Positions 25,315 to 33,493 of a stretch of 64,000 nt of DNA are shown here, in pieces. A program made the position numbers and the translations under genes. The stretch is from positions 62,001 to 126,000 of the forward strand of contig JAGFJO010000072.1 of assembly GCA_024102635.1 (NCBI GenBank), written 5' to 3'. Position 1 is the first letter of the stretch; each line of letters opens with the position of its first letter. Below the pieces are notes generated by a model. The model did not search any database, was not told the origin of the DNA, and saw only the letters and a list, made by a program, of their open reading frames with translations. Source of the DNA: Deltaproteobacteria bacterium (lineage in GTDB: Bacteria > Bdellovibrionota_C > UBA2361 > JAGFJO01).

Positions 25315-26244
25315 TTGAAGAAATTAGTCGATTATCTGGTCTACTTGTTGATAAGGGGGTGCTTCTGGTTGATCGCCGTTTTACCGCAGCGTTTGGCGCT
25401 AGCCCTTCTCACCGGACTTGTGCGGGGTGTGCTCATGCTGCTTCCCCGCTATCGCAGGATCGCCGACAGGAATTTGAAGCAGGCTTTTCCTGAGAGCACG
25501 CCGGAATGGCGCCGTTCTATTTTCAATGACTCTTGCGCTTCGTTGGCACGTTTAATTCTGGACTTCGCCCGTATCAAACGCCTCAATGAGGAGTGGGTTA
25601 AGCGAAATGTCGAGATACCTGAGATCGATAAGGTGGACCAGATTCTGCGTACTCCGGGGAGAAGGAGCGCAATATTCGTGACGGGCCATCTTGGAAGCTT
25701 TGAGCTGCTTGCGCACTCTGCCAATATTCTTGGGTACCCTCAAAGCTTCATTGTCAGAAACTTTAAGAACGAGTTTATCGACCGCTGGTGGAATACGAGG
25801 CGAGAGTCACAAGGGAATATCGTTATCAACCGCAAGGGGGCATTTCGCACCGTGATAAATGCGCTGGAATCGGGCAGGGATGTAGGGATTCTTTTTGACC
25901 AGAATACCAAGAGAAACCACGCGGTGTTCGTTGACTTCTTTGGACGGCCGGCGGCAACCACTAAGACTGTTGGCCTCGCCGCTTTAAAAACCGAGGCGAT
26001 TATATTGGTCGTATCGATTCAATATAAGGGGAATGATCAATACCGCATAAATTGGGAACATTGCGACTTTGAGGCCACTTACCGAGATAATGAAATCGGG
26101 AGCGATGAAAAGGTAAAATATATCACCGAGGTGGTCTCAAAAAAGTACGAGGAGATGATTCGCCGCGACCCAGGCGCATGGTTTTGGCTGCACCGCCGGT
26201 GGAAAACCGCGCCTGAAGGAGTGGCTGAGGATTTCTATAAGTAG
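25315..26244 (+). CDS. LpxL/HtrB-family lipid A acyltransferase
   Basis: A 309-residue lysophospholipid acyltransferase of the lipid A late-acyltransferase family. An N-terminal hydrophobic anchor (about 8-45) is followed by the catalytic HX4E motif as H125-LGSF-E130 in VTGHLGSFELLAH. Later family blocks are GILFDQN and VDFFGRPAATT, and the C-terminal PGAWFWLHRRWK is diagnostic. It transfers a secondary acyl chain onto Kdo-lipid A at the inner face of the inner membrane. The start is TTG at 25315 (MKKLVDYL), which gives the expected N-terminal anchor. The gene stands alone, and its 3' end runs into the hexamer-repeat element at 26265. Confidence 0.9.
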   Translation: MKKLVDYLVYLLIRGCFWLIAVLPQRLALALLTGLVRGVLMLLPRYRRIADRNLKQAFPESTPEWRRSIFNDSCASLARLILDFARIKRLNEEWVKRNVEIPEIDKVDQILRTPGRRSAIFVTGHLGSFELLAHSANILGYPQSFIVRNFKNEFIDRWWNTRRESQGNIVINRKGAFRTVINALESGRDVGILFDQNTKRNHAVFVDFFGRPAATTKTVGLAALKTEAIILVVSIQYKGNDQYRINWEHCDFEATYRDNEIGSDEKVKYITEVVSKKYEEMIRRDPGAWFWLHRRWKTAPEGVAEDFYK

Positions 26245-26264
26245 GTTAGCGAAGTCGAAGGGGT

Positions 26265-26378
26265 TCTGGTCTCGATCCTGATCCTGCCTCTGGCCCTAGT
26301 CCTTTTCCTGGCTCTTTCCCTGATCGGTCAATCCCTAAATAGTGTTTACACCTTTCATTAATAACCTCTCTGCGTCCT
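26265..26378 (-). repeat. Dispersed hexamer-periodic element, copy A
   Basis: Fills the gap between two convergent genes. On the plus strand, eight consecutive hexamers at 26277-26324 read YCT-NNN (fixed CCT or TCT, then a variable triplet). They are followed by the box CCCTAAATAGTGTTTACA at 26333-26350 and a CTCTGCGTCCTC segment at 26367-26378. Copy B at 56643-56761 (opposite strand) has the same exact 18-base box and the same flanking segment. The pyrimidine side follows the acyltransferase stop on its coding strand. A C-rich, G-poor 3' region of this kind could serve as a Rho-binding site, which is inference. Confidence 0.6.
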
Positions 26379-26387
26379 CAACGTGCG

Positions 26388-27266
26388 CTACCTGACTTCG
26401 CTTTTATAAGGAATCGAATCCGCAGCACCAGGTTTAGTGACGCATTTTGCTCCGGCTTTGCATCCGCTCTGAACAGCGTCGCGAAGTGATGCGCCAGCAA
26501 CTAACGAAGCTAAAAAATAACCCATGAAAGTATCTCCTGCAGCGGTCGTGTCGACGACTTTCACCTTTTCGGTGGGCACATGGACAATCTCTTTGTCCTG
26601 ATAAAAAAGAGCCCCATCGCCTCCGATGGTTAATATCACCTGCGCCCTAGGATAACGCTCTTTTAGAGCTCTCATGATGTCCCGTGGCGCGTCGGTGTCC
26701 ACCAGCGCAGCGCCTTCTACCTCGTTTAGGACCAGGTAGTCGACAAGCTCAAGGGGGTACTCACGCACTTCATCTGTCATCGGGGCGGGGTTGAAAACAA
26801 TCGTCATTCCGCGCTTGTCGGCTTCACGAAACATCTCAGGTACGCTCGTTACCTCATTCTGGGTGAGCAAAATGTCCCCTTCAGAAAAGTTTTCAAGAGC
26901 GGCGCTTACATCCGCCGGTGTAATTGAGCGGTTTGCTCCGCCGTACAGCACAATACAATTCTCTCCTTTACTGTCGACTTGAATGATGGCGTGGCCGGTA
27001 GGTGCATCGATTACTTGGAGCTGTGTAGTGTCCGTCCCATCTTTATCCAGCAGCTCCTTGAGCCATAAGCCGTCCGTCCCGATCTTGCCGGCATGAGAAA
27101 CAGGGGCACCAGCTCTAGCAAGAGCTATAGATTGGTTAAGACCCTTACCGCCGCAAAACTGCTTGTACTCTTTACAGGCGATGGTTTCTCCGGGACGAAC
27201 AAATTCCGCCACTGTGTAAACATGGTCAATGTTCAGTGAGCCAAAGTTAATTATTTTGTTGGCCAT
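26388..27266 (-). CDS. rbsK: Ribokinase
   Basis: A 292-residue PfkB-family kinase. The N-terminal substrate motif is GSLNIDHVY, then GGKGLNQSIALARAGA, the classic ribokinase signature with the G-G-K-G-x-N substrate loop. The C-terminal anion-hole motif with the catalytic Asp is TTAAGDTFMGYFLAS. It phosphorylates ribose with ATP to ribose-5-phosphate in the cytoplasm. The start lies 3 bases from the stop of the nucleoside hydrolase gene, so the hydrolase and kinase act in sequence: release of ribose, then capture. A deoxyribokinase-like or other sugar kinase activity cannot be excluded, but the hydrolase context favours ribose. Confidence 0.9.
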   Translation of the reverse strand: MANKIINFGSLNIDHVYTVAEFVRPGETIACKEYKQFCGGKGLNQSIALARAGAPVSHAGKIGTDGLWLKELLDKDGTDTTQLQVIDAPTGHAIIQVDSKGENCIVLYGGANRSITPADVSAALENFSEGDILLTQNEVTSVPEMFREADKRGMTIVFNPAPMTDEVREYPLELVDYLVLNEVEGAALVDTDAPRDIMRALKERYPRAQVILTIGGDGALFYQDKEIVHVPTEKVKVVDTTAAGDTFMGYFLASLVAGASLRDAVQSGCKAGAKCVTKPGAADSIPYKSEVR

Positions 27267-27269
27267 AAC

Positions 27270-28271
27270 TTACTCCGACAGTTCTATTTCAAGACGGCGC
27301 ATCATATCCGCCAGGATCTCGTCTTTCTCTTTTTCGTTGGTGTGGAAGTAGCGTATCGGGTAGCCCTCCGGATCCGGATAACATTTGCCGAAATGGTGGC
27401 GTTCGGTGATAACATTGACTTTCTCGTCTCGTAAGTTCCCATAACCAAGAAATGCCATAATGGTTATCGGGTCGCACACTTCGAAATGCGTTTTGTTCTT
27501 GATTCCGAAAAGCTTCATAAAAGCCTGCATCAGGTCACAAACAAATTTACCGCCGGGAGCGTTTGAGCGCATGCGGTTGATATACTCAAGCGATAGCTCG
27601 TAGTGGATACAGGCATCCCAAGTCACGACTATCGGATTAAAGCCGGCAGCCAATGTTTTCTTTATTGCCGCCGGATCGCAGTAAAAGTTAAATTCCGCCC
27701 ACGACTCTAGGCCTTGTCCCTCTTGGCGCTGATCGAAGCCGACATTTCTCACGCCCCCGCCGCGCGTGCCGCGCACGTATATAGCGCCGCCCATGATGGT
27801 GAGTGAGTTGATATGTTTTTTAATATCGGAACCGAAGTAATCACACAGTTGAGCGAAGTTTGTGGCAGGTCCTGTAATGATGTAATCCACGGGGCCGCAG
27901 CTTTCGATAGCTTTAGCCATCTCCTCGACATATCTCTCTTCTCCGGGAATTGAGATGTTGTCGTAATTTGACTTAGGAAGCTCGATATTGCAGATGCCGT
28001 TACGCCCAATGAAGTCCTCTCCGACGGTAAAGCCTTCCTTCTCCCAGAGATGTTTTGTGGTTGGCTTGGAAGCGCCGGCAATCACCTTTACATCTGAAGC
28101 ACCAACCAGGCTCATGATGCGGGCTGAATTCTCCGTGGCGTTTTGAAGAGTCGTATTGCCGTGGCAGGTGAATATATATTTAAGCGGAAGTTTGGAATAG
28201 GCGGTTAAAACCAGCGCGATCGCATCATCTTCGCCCGTGTCACAATCGATGATAAGGGGCCTTTTCTCCAT
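27270..28271 (-). CDS. Inosine-uridine-preferring nucleoside hydrolase family
   Basis: A 333-residue nucleoside N-ribohydrolase. The N-terminal calcium-binding cluster is DCDTGEDDAIAL (D9, D11, D15, D16), matching the family DxDxGxDDAxA motif with Glu where Pro or Thr-Asp variants occur. ITGPATNFAQL matches the mid-family GPLTNLA block and a late CDPITIMAF supplies the C-terminal Asp. It hydrolyses the N-glycosidic bond of a nucleoside to free base and ribose. The family ranges over purine, pyrimidine and unusual nucleosides. It is coupled to ribokinase (3-base gap) and preceded, 91 bases upstream on the same strand, by the first PRTase-HAD protein, which suggests one pathway. Confidence 0.88.
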   Translation of the reverse strand: MEKRPLIIDCDTGEDDAIALVLTAYSKLPLKYIFTCHGNTTLQNATENSARIMSLVGASDVKVIAGASKPTTKHLWEKEGFTVGEDFIGRNGICNIELPKSNYDNISIPGEERYVEEMAKAIESCGPVDYIITGPATNFAQLCDYFGSDIKKHINSLTIMGGAIYVRGTRGGGVRNVGFDQRQEGQGLESWAEFNFYCDPAAIKKTLAAGFNPIVVTWDACIHYELSLEYINRMRSNAPGGKFVCDLMQAFMKLFGIKNKTHFEVCDPITIMAFLGYGNLRDEKVNVITERHHFGKCYPDPEGYPIRYFHTNEKEKDEILADMMRRLEIELSE

Positions 28272-28362
28272 ATCTAGCTCCGCTGAACGGTTACGGTTAA
28301 TTACAAAGCACCCTGATGTAGGGATAAAAGCTGCGAAATATTACACCTGAAAAGGCCTAAAC

Positions 28363-30756
28363 TCAACCTTGGTATGGATTACCGTTCGAGAAATCACCCG
28401 TAAAATTGGGCTTTTCTGAGCGGGCATGGCCATTGTGTTGTTCAGGCTTATCTCCGGGAAGGCGCATCCTTCTGATGTAGGAAAGAAGAATGGGCGGTTC
28501 TGCAATCGCGTGACATGGAATGCCCTGTTCTTGAGGCGCTTTAACATCATCGCGCAGCTGATCACCTGCAAAGGAGATTCTGTTCGTGGGAACATTAAGT
28601 TCTTTTGCAACGTGTTCGGCAATAAAAGTTCCCTTGTCCTGCTGCACATAATACTTATCAGCGAGCTCTTTCACCTTGCCATGCATCTCGCCCGGAATCT
28701 CATCGAGATTCCACGGTACGCTATCTTTCAGGTAAAGATCCTCCACCGTATACAGTTTAAAGTCTTCCTCTTTGAGGTGCTTAAGGATGCCGGAGGCCTT
28801 CAAAGTGTTTAATGCATGTATGCGCGGACCTTCGGAAACAAATACTAATTTGCCGCCCCGGCTTAGCACCTCTTGGACATAATTTATAGGGGCATCACTC
28901 CAGCCGTAGATCTGATCCAGCTCATCAGGATTTGTGAAATCCCAGGTTTGAGCCCGGTATGCATGATAGTGGCCCGGCATTGAATCGATAAATTCCTCTG
29001 CCGCCTCCGATGAGAGCCCGCACTCCTTGTACACTCTCCTAACTAGGTCTTTGCCTATATCTACCCATTGCTTGCCGGAATTACGCTCTAGGCTTTGTGG
29101 ATTCTCAAGAGTTTTGCCGTGATTCGCCGCGAAGTATGCAAGAGCGCAGCCGACGTTGCCTGAAATTGTGTCGACTGCCACGGAATGATCGACCCCAAGC
29201 TTCTTTAATAGAGCTACCTGTTTTTCAGATACCAGACGCTCGAGGACCGAACCGCTAAAGCCCAGATCGGTATCGCGAGGGTCATCCCTGCGCAGTTCAT
29301 TAAGTGTACCGTCAATACCTGACCCCACCACCTCTATTTCAGGGGGCAGCATTTTTTCAACCTCCTCCTTGGCCTTAACCAGCAGATCTACAATTCTTGT
29401 TTCTCTTATAAACTTGAGAAACCTTCCGAAGCCGATCGGCTCATTGTTTCTGTCTGCCTCTTCATTAGGGCAGAATGATCGAATGCACTTCTCAATGAAC
29501 GGATAGACAATCGTGGGGCCATCGAGGTGCGCTTGATCGAGTGATTTGAGCCAGTGACTAGCCTCTAGCTCGGTACGCGCAGCGGCCTTTGCCAACAAAC
29601 CATTCACTACCACACCCTTATCCACCGGTAATGCATGGCGCACATCGATCAGTTTGATGTCGCGTTTTCCGGCGTCTCCGGCATGCAGAGCCTCTTCCAG
29701 CTCGCTAAAGAAACGGATGTTGAGATCAATGATCTTTTTCGTAAAATCAATCAGCTCAAGCCGATCATTCATCCGGATGGCAGCGCCGTCAGAAAAGGGA
29801 GGAAAGGCTGGTACTTGTACGCCTACAGTGTTTCTCTTATTTGTTCGATCGGTGCTGCCTCCCAACGGAGTCAGTTCCCGCTCTTCGATACTAGCGATGG
29901 ATTTTAAGAAAATGGCGGCGCTCGTCACGTCATTGGACTGAAGGGCCTTCTCAAGCATCTCTCTCCATTTTATGAGATCAACCGTGCGGCCGGAGGGGGT
30001 TCTGACGGCGCGGAAATATGTAACGTGATTCCGAACATCTTTGTCTATGTCGACCCCGTAACCGGAAAGAATCTTGGCTGCCGCAGTCATTGTGCCGCCG
30101 CCCACGCTGACGTCGTCAACAAGAACGACTGTTTTACCGTCAAACATCTTGCGCAGCTTCTCTCCTTGTACATGGAAAGGTTCATCGCCCACGCGGGGGA
30201 CTTTGCCGTTGTGGGCATCTTCACTGTTTTTCTGGCTGGCGAACTCGGTGCCGGCCTTTCGAGTTAGTCCGAAATAGCCAATGCGCTTCTTTACGTCATC
30301 AGAGATGTCGGACGCCATTACGCTCTTATAGATTAGGCGATCAAGAATGATAACTGCTTTGTCCGGATGTTCGGTGAGGTGGCGCTCAACGTTCTGGGAT
30401 ATCCAAGATATTACCTGATGCTCGGGAAAGGAGTATGTGGCAGCCGGAAATATATCATTCCGCAGAAGATCATACATCGCTTCGAAGTGATTTTGAGCTG
30501 CCGCTTTTATCCTGTTGAGAACCGCTGGTGTGAGCTCAATTCCCTTTCTTTCGGCCAAATCAGAGCCAAGAGCGGCTCCGTCACCTTGCAGGTAAGCACG
30601 AGTTTTGGGGATGACACACTTTTCTTCCGTCCCATTGTTCTCGGAAGGTCCATGGAGCGGATTGTAGATGCGTTGAGCGGCGGGAGGAATTTCTGTGGCG
30701 TGGCCGTTGCCGTTAGGATGTACGCGGGATGCTATATCAGCGCGGGCGGCTTCCAT
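28363..30756 (-). CDS. PRTase-HAD fusion protein, copy A (PRPP loop intact, HAD nucleophile lost)
   Basis: A 797-residue protein. Residues about 60-300 resemble a type I phosphoribosyltransferase: the PRPP-binding loop reads VVLVDDVSVGGGT (210-222, D214 and D215), preceded by KRIGYFGLTRKAGTEF. A helical middle follows (about 330-470). The C-terminal half (about 470-770) is HAD-like: motif I is VVGSGIDGT with Gly480 where the nucleophilic Asp belongs and D482 kept, motif II lies in LVFVSEGPRIHAL, the Lys in DKGTFIAEHV and motif IV in FAGDQLRDD (D732, D736, D737). So phosphoryl transfer by the HAD part is probably lost while the PRTase part looks active. The paralog at 31274-33364 shows the opposite pattern. 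GGGAG precedes the ATG. Probably co-transcribed with the nucleoside hydrolase and ribokinase. The exact family is not recognised; substrates are unknown. Confidence 0.75.
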   Translation of the reverse strand: MEAARADIASRVHPNGNGHATEIPPAAQRIYNPLHGPSENNGTEEKCVIPKTRAYLQGDGAALGSDLAERKGIELTPAVLNRIKAAAQNHFEAMYDLLRNDIFPAATYSFPEHQVISWISQNVERHLTEHPDKAVIILDRLIYKSVMASDISDDVKKRIGYFGLTRKAGTEFASQKNSEDAHNGKVPRVGDEPFHVQGEKLRKMFDGKTVVLVDDVSVGGGTMTAAAKILSGYGVDIDKDVRNHVTYFRAVRTPSGRTVDLIKWREMLEKALQSNDVTSAAIFLKSIASIEERELTPLGGSTDRTNKRNTVGVQVPAFPPFSDGAAIRMNDRLELIDFTKKIIDLNIRFFSELEEALHAGDAGKRDIKLIDVRHALPVDKGVVVNGLLAKAAARTELEASHWLKSLDQAHLDGPTIVYPFIEKCIRSFCPNEEADRNNEPIGFGRFLKFIRETRIVDLLVKAKEEVEKMLPPEIEVVGSGIDGTLNELRRDDPRDTDLGFSGSVLERLVSEKQVALLKKLGVDHSVAVDTISGNVGCALAYFAANHGKTLENPQSLERNSGKQWVDIGKDLVRRVYKECGLSSEAAEEFIDSMPGHYHAYRAQTWDFTNPDELDQIYGWSDAPINYVQEVLSRGGKLVFVSEGPRIHALNTLKASGILKHLKEEDFKLYTVEDLYLKDSVPWNLDEIPGEMHGKVKELADKYYVQQDKGTFIAEHVAKELNVPTNRISFAGDQLRDDVKAPQEQGIPCHAIAEPPILLSYIRRMRLPGDKPEQHNGHARSEKPNFTGDFSNGNPYQG

Positions 30757-30786
30757 TTACTACTCCCACCTTCGCAGACGATTTAC

Positions 30787-30792
30787 TTTATA
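30787..30792 (-). promoter_or_regulatory. Candidate extended -10 for PRTase-HAD copy A
   Basis: On the minus strand TGG-TATAAA forms an extended -10 element about 31 bases before the copy A start, giving a short leader of some 25 bases that includes the GGGAG ribosome site. No good -35 is seen, which extended -10 promoters can tolerate. Confidence 0.35.
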
Positions 30793-30961
30793 CCAGCAAA
30801 ACCTACAACGTTTATTTTGCTGTGAATCTACCGCGAACAACCAGGAGCTATCGAAGCTTTGAATAAATTGAATCATGGTACTAAAAAGCGGTTATAGCCA
30901 AGTAAATAGTATTCTACTAATGAACTTCATCACACCTGGCATCCTCTTTAGGCCCACGTAA

Positions 30962-30988
30962 ATATCGAACTATCGCTTACTTCGATAT
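30962..30988. promoter_or_regulatory. Perfect 8-bp dyad upstream of the small gene
   Basis: ATATCGAA at 30962-30969 and its exact reverse complement at 30981-30988, separated by 11 bases. It lies 26 bases before the small ORF at 31014 and within the gap between the two PRTase-HAD genes. It could be an operator or an RNA hairpin. Confidence 0.35.
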
Positions 30989-31013
30989 ATGAAACCGATC
31001 AAGTGAGTAAACT

Positions 31014-31184
31014 ATGCCAAAAAAAAGAATCGTAAGCAATCTTAAGAAAAAAAATGATGCTATCCAAGAAATTTATGACGATAGGTTGCCTTCAGACAAT
31101 TGGGGAGGTGCGGACAATTATGGCTGTAAATACGGTGTGTTTAACGAGTTTGTACGGGAGTTCCGGCTTGGAGTAGTCTGCTAA
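31014..31184 (+). CDS. Small ORF between the PRTase-HAD paralogs
   Basis: A 56-codon frame (MPKKRIVSNLKKKND..., ending RLGVVC) with a basic N-terminus and an aromatic, Asp/Asn/Gly-rich middle (DNWGGADNYGCKYG). It is on the strand opposite to its neighbours. Three things support it as a gene: AAGTGAG lies a few bases before the ATG, a dyad lies just upstream, and an intrinsic-terminator-like hairpin with a T-run begins at its stop. No family recognised. It could be a regulator, an antisense-encoded peptide, a toxin/antitoxin-like component or a remnant of a longer gene. Too short to judge codon bias. Confidence 0.4.
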   Translation: MPKKRIVSNLKKKNDAIQEIYDDRLPSDNWGGADNYGCKYGVFNEFVREFRLGVVC

Positions 31185-31189
31185 GCTTT

Positions 31190-31220
31190 AGCTTATCGGT
31201 AGTTGTTTAAGCTTTTTTTT
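31190..31220 (+). terminator. Intrinsic terminator-like hairpin after the small ORF
   Basis: AGCTTA at 31190-31195 pairs with TAAGCT at 31208-31213 around a 12-base loop and is followed by a run of seven T at 31214-31220. An overlapping hairpin TAAGC/GCTTA at 31182-31195 begins at the stop codon. It points in the plus direction, away from the start of copy A and towards the 3' end of copy B. Confidence 0.5.
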
Positions 31221-31273
31221 GTGGGAAAGTATGACAAAGGGCACGACTATTTAAGAAAACTGCGGTTCATTCA

Positions 31274-33364
31274 TCATTGGTTGGATAAATCCCTCGGAAG
31301 GGTAATAGAAGATGCATATCTCCTTAAACCTTCGAGGCCAGGTATCAGAATGCTATCAATGCCCGCCTTCTGCGGCTTCAAAACATCGCTTTTAAGCTGA
31401 TCGCCTCCCATACACACTTCGTCAATAGACGTGCCTAAATCCCTCACAACTTTACCGCTAATAAGCGTGCCTTTATCACCTTCACGGTAAAAATCGGCGG
31501 GTGGATTATCGAGATCCCACGCAACGGTATCAGAAGGGTAAGTATCTTCAACGGAGTACAATTCAAAATCGCCCGGCCCTAGCTGTTCAAGCACGTGCAC
31601 ATGGCGCAAAGTTTTAAGCGCATGAATTCTCGGCGCAGCCGTTACGTACACCAGCACCCCCCCCCTATCAACAATCTCCCTTGAGAAATGCGCGGCGTAA
31701 GGGTTTCTCTCGTAAAGCCGCTCCATATCGTGATCCCAGGTTTCAACCCGGTATGCGTGATAAGAGAGCGGCATCGACTTCAAAAACTTCTGCGCTTGAG
31801 AGCGGGCCTCGTCGATGCCCAAGGCGGGACCTAAAGTCTCCTCGTATATCTTCGTGATTCTTGCAGCGGCCTTCTCTCCGAACTGCTTTTCAATCTCTTT
31901 GCCGAACTCTTTCATGAAAAATGAGATGGCCCACTCTGGACCTACTTTATCAACTGTCTCGGCAGCCTCTTCGGCTGAAGCGCCGCTTAACTTGCACAGC
32001 AGGTTTATTTGATTCATGCGAACTGAAGCTCCAAGGAGCGACCCGTGGAATCCGGCTCCGTGGGTGTCTCCATCCTCACGGCGCAGCGTAGCCATTACCC
32101 CGTCGATGTCGCACGCCACCACCTTCTTGAATGGTGCCGGAATTCTCGCAATATACTCCCGTGCAAAATCAATAAGCTCCGATAGTCCTGTATCTCGAAG
32201 GAAAGTGCGGAATCTCATGCCGGGGAGAATGGCGGCTTTTTCCGGCATTTTTTCTTCCAAATAAGCGGAGACAAAGGGACGCACCATTTTAACTCTATCT
32301 ACCACCTCCTTTCGGGCAGATGAAATGATAGGGTGACTATCCCATTCAGACGACGAGCCCGGGACGGCGCTGTCCAGAGGAAGGCGGCGCGGCAGGTCCA
32401 AAAGAAAGATTTTGCGCCCCAAGATCTCTTCCAGCTCCTTAACCATCTCAAGGTTTATCGTCAAAATCTGCTTTGATATCTCAGGAAGCTCAAGGCGGTG
32501 CTTGAGCCCGAGAGTTGCTCCGCTGCCAAAGGGAAGGAAGTCCGGGCGGTGCGCAGCGATGGCGAAGCTCTTGCTTTGGCCGCTTATTGGTCCATCGAAT
32601 ACGGTATATCCACGTTGCGGAGCGCGGGGGTATGGTCCTTTCATTGACACGAGAAAGGTTTCCGAATCAGAGAGGTTCGGAGAGGATTCGTCACCGATGA
32701 TTCGAAGATGGTCTGCCGCCCTGCTTGATACAGTGAGCCCCAGCTCTTGCAGAAAATTTCTTAGGAAAATAGTCGACGGTTCGGTGCGGTCAATGTGGCT
32801 AATTATCCCCACGCTTTTTCCATGAAGCTGCGATTGCAGACGTGTTACATCGGAGCTTACAGCTTCAGCTCTTAAATGTTGCAACAATAAAGCGGGGTCT
32901 TCGTGCTCTTCTTTAATGAGACGCTCTAGCCCAAAGCCGGCATAGGCGATGCGCTTGCTCATTCCAGGCTTTAGCCCCGCGGCAGCAATCTCATGAACTG
33001 TCTTGTCCAGCACAACAAATGCCAGATCACTATTGCCGGCAAGTGCTGAGTTAACCCAGTTGGTTAATCGGTCATAAAGGGGAGGGTGGGGCAAAGATTC
33101 AATCGTAAATGGAAAGGCGCGCTCATTTAGCAATGCGCTTACCTTATTAAAATGCCTTTCCCAGAGCTGCGCCAACCGCTGATTAATTTCAGGAGTGAGC
33201 GGAACTCCGATCTCCGTAGCAATTCCTTGAAGGAACTGCGGACCATCGCCGTACAGTAGAGCTCTTTTTTCAATGCGCCGCATGGGAAGATCTTCATTCT
33301 GAAGGTTGACTCTTCCGAGTCCCTCTGCAGGTTGCGGATCTGCCTGACTTTTTGGCTCACGCAC
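31274..33364 (-). CDS. PRTase-HAD fusion protein, copy B (HAD site intact, PRPP loop lost)
   Basis: A 696-residue paralog of the protein at 28363-30756. The region aligned to the PRPP loop reads VGIISHIDRTEPST: both aspartates are replaced (Ser, His) and the glycines are gone, so PRTase activity is unlikely. The C-terminal HAD half is complete. Motif I is VACDIDGV (Asp at about 419 and 421), motif II lies in LVYVTAAPRIHAL, the Lys in DKGTLISGKV and motif IV in MGGDQLKSD. The two paralogs share SMP-x2-YHAYR-x2-TWD and GDF-x-LY-x-VED blocks in the HAD half. GGAG lies 8 bases before the GTG at 33364; a TTG one codon earlier (33367) is also possible. It follows proA on the same strand after 130 bases. 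Function unknown; a phosphatase partner of copy A is my inference. Confidence 0.72.
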   Translation of the reverse strand: MREPKSQADPQPAEGLGRVNLQNEDLPMRRIEKRALLYGDGPQFLQGIATEIGVPLTPEINQRLAQLWERHFNKVSALLNERAFPFTIESLPHPPLYDRLTNWVNSALAGNSDLAFVVLDKTVHEIAAAGLKPGMSKRIAYAGFGLERLIKEEHEDPALLLQHLRAEAVSSDVTRLQSQLHGKSVGIISHIDRTEPSTIFLRNFLQELGLTVSSRAADHLRIIGDESSPNLSDSETFLVSMKGPYPRAPQRGYTVFDGPISGQSKSFAIAAHRPDFLPFGSGATLGLKHRLELPEISKQILTINLEMVKELEEILGRKIFLLDLPRRLPLDSAVPGSSSEWDSHPIISSARKEVVDRVKMVRPFVSAYLEEKMPEKAAILPGMRFRTFLRDTGLSELIDFAREYIARIPAPFKKVVACDIDGVMATLRREDGDTHGAGFHGSLLGASVRMNQINLLCKLSGASAEEAAETVDKVGPEWAISFFMKEFGKEIEKQFGEKAAARITKIYEETLGPALGIDEARSQAQKFLKSMPLSYHAYRVETWDHDMERLYERNPYAAHFSREIVDRGGVLVYVTAAPRIHALKTLRHVHVLEQLGPGDFELYSVEDTYPSDTVAWDLDNPPADFYREGDKGTLISGKVVRDLGTSIDEVCMGGDQLKSDVLKPQKAGIDSILIPGLEGLRRYASSITLPRDLSNQ

Positions 33365-33397
33365 CAACGATTCTCCGGTAAATTAAACTCAAGAAGG

Positions 33398-33425
33398 ATG
33401 TTAACACCACGTAGGTCTTACTCAA
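33398..33425 (-). promoter_or_regulatory. Possible promoter of PRTase-HAD copy B
   Basis: On the minus strand TTGAGT (33425-33420) and TAACAT (33403-33398) are separated by 16 bases; each matches consensus at 4 positions. The start would fall near 33391, just ahead of the ribosome site. Weak evidence. Confidence 0.25.
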
Positions 33426-33493
33426 GGTGTCGCCCTCGGAAGGGTTCTCTCATGCGCAATCATCTAGAATATTAAAGGGTTAGCGAGATATGC

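Noticed and set aside
31203..31400. 65-codon frame on the plus strand overlapping the 3' end of PRTase-HAD copy B
   Set aside because: Antisense to a well-supported gene. It starts inside the terminator hairpin of the small ORF.
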